Program-made: the position numbers and the translations under genes
The notes under the pieces: generated by a model
The model's input: the letters and a program-made list of their open reading frames with translations, nothing else
What the model was told of the DNA's origin: nothing
The model's database searches: none
DNA from: Luteirhabdus pelagi
GTDB lineage: Bacteria > Bacteroidota > Bacteroidia > Flavobacteriales > Flavobacteriaceae
Assembly: GCF_016827595.1 (NCBI RefSeq)
Contig: NZ_JAECMS010000003.1
Location: 186,001 to 250,000 of the forward strand
Direction of reading: 5' to 3'
DNA: 64,000 nucleotides
Part shown: positions 24,238 to 31,545 of the stretch, in pieces
Layout: each line of letters begins with the position of its first letter
Position numbering within the stretch: position 1 is the stretch's first letter

Positions 24238-27166
24238 CCAACGCGTTTCGAAGAATCGTAACGGGATGTAAAGCCTCTCTTGAGGTTCCATCCTTAATTT
24301 GGTGCCGACAACTGGTACCATTCGCGGCGATTATCGTTTCGGTTGAAGCATTGCGCACAGCTGGAAAGAGTTTTAATTCTCCCATTTTCATACTGATGTC
24401 GTAATGCTCCTTTTCATAGCCAAAACTACCAGCCATTCCACAACAACCACTGGGAATAATGGTAGGTTTAAAGTTTTTGGGAAAATTCAAGATGTCGAAT
24501 GTGACCTTTTGGTTGCTTAGGGATTTTTGGTGACAATGAATATGAATCTTGATTTTCTTTTCTTCGGAAGTGAAGCGCTCCGTTGAAATGACTCCTAATT
24601 TCATTTCAGAGGCAAGGAATTCTTCAACCAAAAAACAGTTTTTTGAAATTCCTTTCGCAGCTTCAGCATCATCTGCCAATCGAAAGTATTCGTCGCGAAA
24701 TCCCAAAATCGCGGAAGGTTCTATGCCCAATAATGGTATTTCCGCTGAAACCATGCTTTTCAACTTCGTTACATTCCTGTTGGCGTGTTCCTTCGCTTCT
24801 TTCAAAAATCCTTTACTGATAAGGGCTCTCCCGCTATCCAATCCCGTAATCGGCTCAACCTCATACCCTAATGCCTGAAGCAGGAAAACAGCATCTTCTG
24901 CAATAGTTCCATCCAAATAGTTTGAAAACTCATCTATAAATAGAATAACTTTTTTCTTTTTTTGTGAAGGTGAAGGTGAATTCGAACTTGAAGTTGAAAT
25001 TGAAGTTGAAGTGCTATGTTGAAACGGCTGAAACTTCGGAATACTACGTTCCGCTGCCATTCCCATTGTATTCTTAACCAAGGAAGCTATAAAGGGAATC
25101 TTTAGAACAGCATTTGCAAGGTTGGCGAAGGGTTTTGCTTTTCTATACAATGAACTGCTTTTGCCGAAGCGTTTGTCGCGTCTGCTTCTTTTGTTCGATG
25201 TATAATATTGATATTGAAATTCTGCTTTTGCCGTTGCCATGTCGACATTACTCGGGCATTCATTCCCGCAGGCCTTGCAACTTATACACAGGTCGAAAAC
25301 CTCCTTCAATTCTTCGTGATCGAAAGCATTTTGCTTGTCCGAATGCGTCAAGAATTCACGTAGTACATTCGCCCTTCCGCGAGTAGTATGCTTTTCGTCG
25401 CGGGTAGCATGGTAACTCGGACACATCGCTCCAGCAGATTTTTCGGTTTTCCGACAATCGCCACTACCGTTACAGTTTTCAGCCAAACGAAGTATTCCTT
25501 GTGTATCTGAAAAATCCATTAACGTTTCAATTGAAGGCTCCTTACGATTTTTTTCGTAGCGAAGCGATGCATCCATTTGCCAAGCATCGGTTATTTTTCC
25601 AGGGTTGAAGATATTCTGTGGATCAAAGGCTTGTTTAATCCTTTTCAACAACTGAAAGTTTTTTTCACCAATCTGTTGTTCTAGAAATTCCGCCCGAACA
25701 ATCCCATCTCCATGTTCACCCGAAAATGAACCTTTATATTTTTTACAGAGCTTGGAGACATCGGTAGTTATTTTTCTGAAATAGTCGACCCCTTCAGCCT
25801 TTTTCAAATTCAGGATAGGCCGTAAGTGAAGTTCTCCAGCGCCAGCATGCGCATAATACACTGCGTCTTGACCATAGTTTGTCATCAATTGGGTAAATTC
25901 TTCAATGTAACTTGGCAAATCCTCTAGGGCAACCGCAGTATCTTCAATACAGGCCACCGCCTTCGCATCACCTATCATATTTCCCAATAACCCCAATCCA
26001 GCTTTTCGTAAGTCCAATGCCATTTCAATTTCTTCACCTTTCAGGACGGGGCGTGCATAACTCAAATTCGATATTTCCAAGGCTTTCAGAAGCTTTTCGG
26101 TCTGACTTTTAAGTCCTTCGACCGTTTCATCACGCAACTCTAGCATTAACAATGCCTTTGGAGTACCTTCAACAAAAAAACGATAGGGTTCATACTTCTT
26201 ATTCTTCTCCGTACAACCAAGGATTACATCATCCATCATCTCGCAGGTAAAAAGATTGTGTTGCATTGCAACCACAACATCATTTAAGCAATTGGAAAGA
26301 TTCTCGTATTGCGAAACGACCATCGCGCTATATTCTGGTGGTAAAGGGTCTAACTGAAGTGTGATTTCAGTAGTGAACGCTAAGGTACCCTCGCTTCCAC
26401 AGAGAAGGGAAGAAAGGTTAATCGGTACATCGCAAGTATCATCGTAAGCAGAAGTATTCAAAAGAGCGTCGACCGCATAGCCCGTATTTCTTCGGTGGAT
26501 TTCAGGTTTTGGGAACTCCTTTCGAATTTCGTGTTGTACTTCATTTTTGGAAAGTTCGGTGTATAAAAGGTTATAAAGACTTCCTTCAAAGGATTTTTCC
26601 GAGGCTTTTTCAATAAAAGCACTCTTCGACAAAGATTCAAATTGAATCATCTCCCCATTCGATAAAATTGTCTTTAATGAAACAACCTTATCGCGCGTCA
26701 CCCCATATTGAATACTCGTGGTCCCACTGCTATTATTACCTACCATCCCTCCTATCATACAGCGGTTGCTGGTAGAGGTATTGGGTCCGAAAAACAAGCC
26801 ATAAGGTTTGAGGTGCTCGTTTAATTCATCTCGAATAACTCCTGGCTGAACAGTTACGGTACGGTTCGCCGTATCGACCCTACGTATTTTGGTGAAATAC
26901 TTGGAGATATCCACCACAATTCCGTCGCCCACACATTGGCCCGCTAGTGATGTTCCTGCTGCTCTAGGAATTAATCCAATTGTATGTTTTTCGGCAAAGC
27001 GAACCAATTGTTGGATTCCCCTTTCATTTTTTGGATATGCAACGGCCAACGGCTTTTTTCGATACACAGAGGCGTCTGTAGCATAGAGTAAACGATGTAG
27101 TGTTTGTAGGTGAAAGTCGCCTTCAAATTGCTTTGAAAAAGACATTAAAACTTCAGGTGTAGGCAT
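24224..27166 (-). CDS. FAD-linked oxidase fused to Fe-S/CCG domains (D-2-hydroxyacid dehydrogenase-like)
   Basis: A 980-residue fusion. An N-terminal PCMH-type FAD domain (PRAAGTSLAGQCVGDGIVVD; GGMVGNNSSGTTSIQYG) is followed by the FAD-oxidase C domain (GEHGDGIVRAEFLEQ; FDPQNIFNPGKI). Two ferredoxin-like Cys clusters come next (CNGSGDCRKTEKSAGAMCPS; CISCKACGNECPSNVD). A low-complexity Ser-X linker leads to a C-terminal GlpC/CCG-like domain (HCHQKS; PSGCCGMAGSFGYE). The layout matches D-lactate / D-2-hydroxyglutarate dehydrogenases that pass electrons to the respiratory chain. The substrate is not determinable here. Confidence 0.9.
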   Translation of the reverse strand: MPTPEVLMSFSKQFEGDFHLQTLHRLLYATDASVYRKKPLAVAYPKNERGIQQLVRFAEKHTIGLIPRAAGTSLAGQCVGDGIVVDISKYFTKIRRVDTANRTVTVQPGVIRDELNEHLKPYGLFFGPNTSTSNRCMIGGMVGNNSSGTTSIQYGVTRDKVVSLKTILSNGEMIQFESLSKSAFIEKASEKSFEGSLYNLLYTELSKNEVQHEIRKEFPKPEIHRRNTGYAVDALLNTSAYDDTCDVPINLSSLLCGSEGTLAFTTEITLQLDPLPPEYSAMVVSQYENLSNCLNDVVVAMQHNLFTCEMMDDVILGCTEKNKKYEPYRFFVEGTPKALLMLELRDETVEGLKSQTEKLLKALEISNLSYARPVLKGEEIEMALDLRKAGLGLLGNMIGDAKAVACIEDTAVALEDLPSYIEEFTQLMTNYGQDAVYYAHAGAGELHLRPILNLKKAEGVDYFRKITTDVSKLCKKYKGSFSGEHGDGIVRAEFLEQQIGEKNFQLLKRIKQAFDPQNIFNPGKITDAWQMDASLRYEKNRKEPSIETLMDFSDTQGILRLAENCNGSGDCRKTEKSAGAMCPSYHATRDEKHTTRGRANVLREFLTHSDKQNAFDHEELKEVFDLCISCKACGNECPSNVDMATAKAEFQYQYYTSNKRSRRDKRFGKSSSLYRKAKPFANLANAVLKIPFIASLVKNTMGMAAERSIPKFQPFQHSTSTSISTSSSNSPSPSQKKKKVILFIDEFSNYLDGTIAEDAVFLLQALGYEVEPITGLDSGRALISKGFLKEAKEHANRNVTKLKSMVSAEIPLLGIEPSAILGFRDEYFRLADDAEAAKGISKNCFLVEEFLASEMKLGVISTERFTSEEKKIKIHIHCHQKSLSNQKVTFDILNFPKNFKPTIIPSGCCGMAGSFGYEKEHYDISMKMGELKLFPAVRNASTETIIAANGTSCRHQIKDGTSREALHPVTILRNALVIPQ
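24966..25013. repeat. hexanucleotide repeat inside the dehydrogenase gene
   Basis: Eight consecutive 6-bp units of the form GAANNN (GAAGGT, GAAGGT, GAATTC, GAACTT, GAAGTT, GAAATT, GAAGTT, GAAGTG). On the coding strand they encode an alternating Ser-X linker between the Fe-S and CCG-like domains. The 6-bp unit means copy changes stay in frame. Confidence 0.85.
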
Positions 27167-27310
27167 AGGTTAAAGGTATGAAACAATCGTATTTCTTGAA
27201 CAATAGAATTAAAATTTCCTTTTTAAATCTGAAACTGTCGTTAACAAAATTTTCGCTACCAGATACGTAAACTTGGCAGGCTGTTAACAATCTGCAAGTC
27301 AATCTGTCGT

Positions 27311-27318
27311 TACATTTG
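27311..27318 (+). promoter_or_regulatory. -7 element of the 27,340 outer-membrane protein gene
   Basis: TACATTTG is an exact TAnnTTTG match, 21 bp before the ATG. GTTAACA motifs lie upstream at 27240-27246 and 27283-27289, and might be bound by a response regulator; this is weak. Confidence 0.45.
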
Positions 27319-27339
27319 GACAGCTAAAAACATAACCTT

Positions 27340-27831
27340 ATGAAAAAAGTAACAGTCTTACTAGTAGTATTTGTAATCTCCTCGCTAAGTTTTACAGCCG
27401 AAGCACAAACCATAGCGAAAAATGCGCTTGGTCTCCGCTTGGGCGATAGCGATGGCTTTGGTACGGAAATCAGTTATCAACGTGGCCTTGGCGATAATAA
27501 TCGATTGGAAGTCGATTTCGGATGGCGAAATAATGATGCTTTCGACGCCTACCGTTTAACGGGACTATACCAATGGGTATGGAATTTAGATGGCGGGTTT
27601 AATTGGTACGTAGGTGCCGGTGGTGGTGTCGCGCAAGTTGATTTCGATGACGATTTTGATTTCGATGATGATACTGAAACCTATATCTATGCCGCCGGTG
27701 ATATTGGTATCGAATATGATTTTGACATTCCGTTGCTCCTTTCGCTAGATTTTAGACCAGAATTCGGGTTTGGCGATTATAATGACGATGTCGATTTTGA
27801 TATTGCATTGGGGATACGCTACCAATTCTAA
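27340..27831 (+). CDS. small outer-membrane beta-barrel protein
   Basis: A 163-residue protein with a signal peptide (cleavage after AEAQ) and the alternating pattern of a small 8-strand barrel: AKNALGLRLGDSDGFGTEISYQRG at the start and FDIALGIRYQF at the C-terminus, ending in the aromatic residue usual for barrels. A strikingly acidic loop (residues ~105-116, FDDDFDFDDDTE) suggests cation binding at the surface. The function is unknown. Confidence 0.8.
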   Translation: MKKVTVLLVVFVISSLSFTAEAQTIAKNALGLRLGDSDGFGTEISYQRGLGDNNRLEVDFGWRNNDAFDAYRLTGLYQWVWNLDGGFNWYVGAGGGVAQVDFDDDFDFDDDTETYIYAAGDIGIEYDFDIPLLLSLDFRPEFGFGDYNDDVDFDIALGIRYQF

Positions 27832-27853
27832 ATTTTAAAATATAACAAGTTTG

Positions 27854-27884
27854 AAACCCTCGATTTCGTATCGGGGGTTTTTAC
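27854..27884 (+). terminator. terminator after the outer-membrane protein gene
   Basis: Stem AAACCCTCGAT, loop TTCGT, stem ATCGGGGGTTT (one G-U pair), followed by further Ts. It begins 23 bp after the stop codon. Confidence 0.8.
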
Positions 27885-27932
27885 TTTTTGAAAATCAGGT
27901 AAATACCCATATATCCGTATCGTATTTTGCTC

Positions 27933-27940
27933 TATATTTG
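27933..27940 (+). promoter_or_regulatory. -7 element of the 27,965 lipoprotein gene
   Basis: TATATTTG is an exact TAnnTTTG match, 24 bp before the chosen ATG at 27965. It supports this start over the in-frame ATG at 27851, which overlaps the preceding terminator. Confidence 0.5.
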
Positions 27941-27964
27941 AAATGGCTACTCAATCCATTTATT

Positions 27965-28303
27965 ATGAAGCAGTTACGGGTTTTTTTTCTGATAGGAATA
28001 AGTGTTTTACTCCTACATTCCTGCTATTCGGTGCAATTTAAGGTTTCTAATGGCCAAGCCGAGCCCTGCGATACCGAACGTGAGGATTGGCTCAGCGGCT
28101 ACTGTGTACGTGAATTGGATACGGTGGTGAAGGTTGGCACTATCACGAAAGAAAACCCGATTAATATCAAGGATTGTGAGTCTGGAGCGCTTCACACCGT
28201 GGAATATCGAAATACCTTTGGAGGTATTCTACTCTATCTCGTCACTTTCGGAAGAAAACGGCAGGTTAAAATAAAATACGTTTGCATTAAGGAATCCAAC
28301 TAA
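27965..28303 (+). CDS. small lipoprotein of unknown function
   Basis: A 112-residue protein with a lipoprotein signal (lipobox LHSC, Cys20) followed by a short domain with four further Cys residues (PCDTE, GYCVRE, DCESG, KYVCIK). A hydrophobic stretch near the end (GGILLYLVTFGRKR) resembles the Bor-type small lipoprotein pattern, but I do not assign a family. It is 1 bp upstream of the FAD-oxidase gene, so the two are co-transcribed. Confidence 0.72.
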   Translation: MKQLRVFFLIGISVLLLHSCYSVQFKVSNGQAEPCDTEREDWLSGYCVRELDTVVKVGTITKENPINIKDCESGALHTVEYRNTFGGILLYLVTFGRKRQVKIKYVCIKESN

Positions 28304-28304
28304 T

Positions 28305-29918
28305 ATGGCAACAACTACAATTACGCAAAGGACTTGGTGGGACACCCTGCATAAAAACGGTAGGTTTCCGTTGAAATGGTTCCTTTCCACCAAACTGGAA
28401 AAAAAGGAGTATTTACCAAATGCCATCGATCGCTACAATGATGCTGCCAAGGAAATTCAACGTTTATTGAAACAAGCGTTAGACTCGGGCGAAGGGTTCC
28501 GGGCGATCGGATCGAAATGGTCTATGTCGTCGATTGCACACCAAAAGGATCGGATGCATTTCAACTCGTATATGAATATTAAAATGGCCATTTCAGCAAA
28601 TGAAGTGCACGCTAATAGTCCGTACAAAGCAGAAAACCTATTCTTTCTTCAGTGTGGCAATCAGATAAAGGAAATTTCGCTATACCTCCAAGAGAAAGGA
28701 AAATCTTTAAAAACCACTGGTGCAAGTAACGGTCAGACTATAGCGGGATGTATTTCGACTGGGGTTCACGGTTCGGCGTTAGATGTTGGGTCGGTACAGG
28801 ATTATGTGGTTGGACTAAATTTAATCATTGGTCCGAATGCCGAGGATATTTTATATCTGGAACGGGAAAGCAAGCCTGTTTTGAACAATTTAATCCCTAA
28901 GAAATTACGTGCGAAGATTATTCGGAATGACGCTCTCTTCAATGCAGCCCTAGTTGGATTAGGATCGTTTGGGTTCATTCACGGAGTGATTATCGAAGCG
29001 GAAGATGCCTTTCTATTGAAGCGGTATGTGCGAAAAATTCCAAAGGAAACGGCCTTGAAATTGTCGGATACACTCGATTTTAAAAATTCTGATTTCAAGA
29101 TTGCTGGTGAAGTAGACGCTAATGGAAAGCCACTTCGACCATACCATTACAAGGTATTTATAAATCAGTATAGCAAGGAAAAGGACTATGTAGTAGAGGC
29201 GATCTATAAAAAACCGTTCGATCCGAAGTATAAGGAAAAATATGGCGATCCAATTCCATTTATGAAAGAATTTGTGTATCGTGACCTAATCTATTTGCTG
29301 ATCAGGATTTCGGAGAAATTTCCAAAAGCGATACCGAAGTTTGTGAAGGCGCTGAGCAATACTATTCTTCCCAAGGAAGAAAAGCCAATTGTAGGTCGCT
29401 TATCCGAAATATTCTGGGATGCAGGCTATCAGGGAAAGGCCTTTGCCTGTTCCTTTGGCGTCGACCATAAAAACGCTTCAAAAGCGTTGGAAGTTTTAAC
29501 CAAACTTACTAGGGATGAAGGTCCGATTCCCGGTATTTTCGCCATGCGCTTTGTTAAAAAATCGGAAGCGACACTGGCCTTCACCAAGTTTCCTATTACC
29601 TGTATGATTGAAATCGATGGTATTCAATGGGAAAAATCGAAAAAGTTAATCAGTTTAGAAGAATATGGAAAGCGTATGATTGAAGTACTTCAACAACATA
29701 ACATCCCGTTCACCATTCATTGGGGAAAAAATGCTGCATGGAATTTTCCAAAGCTTGCGAAACACATGTTTCCAGAAAATTCTGAAAAATGGACAAAAGC
29801 CCGATCGGCGATTCTCTCTAAGGAAATGGCAGAAGTCTTCAATAATGATTTTTTACGAAAATTAGGGCTGGATACCTATCACGAGGATGATTTTCAACAC
29901 CTCATCGCTTCACTCTAA
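28305..29918 (+). CDS. FAD-binding oxidoreductase (FAD-linked oxidase type)
   Basis: A 537-residue protein with an N-terminal PCMH FAD domain: FRAIGSKWSMS, then KTTGASNGQTIAGCISTGVHGSALDVGSVQDYVVGL, where GVHG is the usual site for the flavin phosphate. The remainder resembles sugar-1,4-lactone oxidase-type C-terminal regions (FTIHWGKNAAW near the end). It probably oxidises an alcohol or lactone; the substrate is unknown. It shares an operon with the upstream lipoprotein. Confidence 0.82.
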   Translation: MATTTITQRTWWDTLHKNGRFPLKWFLSTKLEKKEYLPNAIDRYNDAAKEIQRLLKQALDSGEGFRAIGSKWSMSSIAHQKDRMHFNSYMNIKMAISANEVHANSPYKAENLFFLQCGNQIKEISLYLQEKGKSLKTTGASNGQTIAGCISTGVHGSALDVGSVQDYVVGLNLIIGPNAEDILYLERESKPVLNNLIPKKLRAKIIRNDALFNAALVGLGSFGFIHGVIIEAEDAFLLKRYVRKIPKETALKLSDTLDFKNSDFKIAGEVDANGKPLRPYHYKVFINQYSKEKDYVVEAIYKKPFDPKYKEKYGDPIPFMKEFVYRDLIYLLIRISEKFPKAIPKFVKALSNTILPKEEKPIVGRLSEIFWDAGYQGKAFACSFGVDHKNASKALEVLTKLTRDEGPIPGIFAMRFVKKSEATLAFTKFPITCMIEIDGIQWEKSKKLISLEEYGKRMIEVLQQHNIPFTIHWGKNAAWNFPKLAKHMFPENSEKWTKARSAILSKEMAEVFNNDFLRKLGLDTYHEDDFQHLIASL

Positions 29919-29922
29919 ATTA

Positions 29923-30435
29923 TTACTTGCGCTTATATTCAAAACGAATGGGAAGCTCTGTCTTTTCAAAAGAAATCATAGTGAAAGGTGAAGTTAAGGC
30001 CATCGTTACATTTTCGCCTGGCTTAGGCGATGTGCCTCCCACATAAATTACACGTTCGGATTCTGTATCTTCTATACGTTCAACTTCAACTGTAAAACCA
30101 CCAGTACTCAATTGTCCAGCGGTTATGAAAACGACTGTGCGTTCGGAAAAGTCGATATCCAAGACGGTTTTTTCCGGTTGTCTGTTGCTATTAATTTTTG
30201 CGAAGACTTTCTCCAATTCTGAAGTGGATGTAATGATCATCTCCGTTTTCTGATCATAATTGCTATGGCTTCCCTTTGCATGGGTTTGAAAGGATATTTC
30301 ACCTTCGCTGTCACTTGGATTCGATTGTGACTGACTTCCCCCCTTGCAACTGCTAAAAAGTAGCAATAGCAGAAACATTGGAATTATTATGCTACTGTTT
30401 CGATTTCTGAAGTGCTTTCTTATATACGTTTTCAT
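29923..30435 (-). CDS. PrcB-like C-terminal-domain lipoprotein
   Basis: A 170-residue protein. The basic N-terminus and hydrophobic core end in lipobox FSSC (Cys30). The ~100 C-terminal residues match the small PrcB_C fold: TSELEKVFAKIN, DFSERTVVFITAGQLSTGGF, and a final strand motif LPIRFE. PrcB is a protease-complex accessory protein in Treponema; no protease gene is next to it here. The start overlaps the end of bshA by 44 bp; an internal Met20 start (30378) would avoid the overlap but lose the basic N-region of the signal. Confidence 0.72.
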   Translation of the reverse strand: MKTYIRKHFRNRNSSIIIPMFLLLLLFSSCKGGSQSQSNPSDSEGEISFQTHAKGSHSNYDQKTEMIITSTSELEKVFAKINSNRQPEKTVLDIDFSERTVVFITAGQLSTGGFTVEVERIEDTESERVIYVGGTSPKPGENVTMALTSPFTMISFEKTELPIRFEYKRK

Positions 30436-31528
30436 AAAGCGGTACTATTTTTTTGGTGTCAAATCGTTTGGCAATTTCTTTTGCCTGAGCTTTAAAACGA
30501 CGAAGTGTTTCTTCTGAAGATAGGATTTCAAGGGCATGTTTGGCCATGTTATCTACATCGCCAACTTCGCATAAAAATCCGCTTTCGCCATGTTCATTTA
30601 CTTCAGGTAATCCACCCGTATTACTAGAAATAACCGGAACGCCACTCGCCATAGCTTCAAGGGCTGCCAAACCAAAACTTTCTTTTTCTGAAGGTAGTAA
30701 AAACAGGTCGCTAAAGCAAAGAATCTTATCGATCTCACTGCTGTTGCCCAAGAATACCACCTTATCTTCAATTCCTTTTTCTTCGCATAATTGCTCGCAG
30801 CGATCCTTTTGAGGTCCTTCGCCTACCATCAAGAGCCGTGCAGGAATCTTCTTTTGAATACGATCGAAAATTTCAATAACATCTACTACTCGCTTTACCT
30901 TTCGCAGGTTACTGATGTGGGTAATAATCTTTTCATTGGGTTCTGCCATGAGATCCCGTTGACAGTCGGTATACGATGTATTGGAATGTTTGGCTACGTC
31001 GATAAAATTAGGAACGACTTCAATCCCATTATTCACATCGAACAACCGAAGCGTATCTTCCTTCAAGCTTTCAGAAACCGACGTTACCACATCACTTTTA
31101 TTTATGCTGAAGGTTACCGCTGGTTTATAATGGGGATGGTTTCCAACTAGCGTGATGTCGGTGCCGTGAAGTGTTGTTACCATTGGAATATGAATTCCTT
31201 CCTCCTTCAACATTTGCTTCGCCATATAGCCTGCGTATGCATGTGGAATGGCGTAATGTACATGAAGCACTTCAATTTTGTGAAGTTTTACCATATCGAC
31301 CAGTTTACTGGAAAGGGCCAATTCGTAGGGTTGATAGTGAAACAACGGATAATCGGGAACCGATACTTCGTGAAAGTGAATATGCCTAGAGAGCAATTCC
31401 AATCGTACAGGTTGTTTATAGGTAATAAAATGAACCTCATGGCCGTGTTCTGCAAGGGCTAAGCCTAATTCCGTAGCCACTACGCCACTTCCGCCAAAGG
31501 TTGGGTAACAAACAATTCCTATAGTCAT
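30392..31528 (-). CDS. bshA: N-acetyl-alpha-D-glucosaminyl L-malate synthase
   Basis: A 378-residue GT4 glycosyltransferase that joins GlcNAc from UDP-GlcNAc to L-malate, the first step of bacillithiol synthesis. The N-terminus IGIVCYPTFGGSGVVATELG is characteristic of BshA; the GT4 signature is in LLPSEKESFGLAALEAMASGVPVISSNTGG (catalytic E-x7-E). It lies 17 bp after the GH3 fusion in a long minus-strand operon. BshB and BshC are not in the window. Confidence 0.93.
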   Translation of the reverse strand: MTIGIVCYPTFGGSGVVATELGLALAEHGHEVHFITYKQPVRLELLSRHIHFHEVSVPDYPLFHYQPYELALSSKLVDMVKLHKIEVLHVHYAIPHAYAGYMAKQMLKEEGIHIPMVTTLHGTDITLVGNHPHYKPAVTFSINKSDVVTSVSESLKEDTLRLFDVNNGIEVVPNFIDVAKHSNTSYTDCQRDLMAEPNEKIITHISNLRKVKRVVDVIEIFDRIQKKIPARLLMVGEGPQKDRCEQLCEEKGIEDKVVFLGNSSEIDKILCFSDLFLLPSEKESFGLAALEAMASGVPVISSNTGGLPEVNEHGESGFLCEVGDVDNMAKHALEILSSEETLRRFKAQAKEIAKRFDTKKIVPLYENVYKKALQKSKQ

Positions 31529-31545
31529 GAATTCTATTCTTCTCT

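Noticed and set aside
24966-25013. Phase-variable switch in the dehydrogenase
   Set aside because: The repeat unit is 6 bp, so gains or losses stay in frame and cannot switch the gene off.
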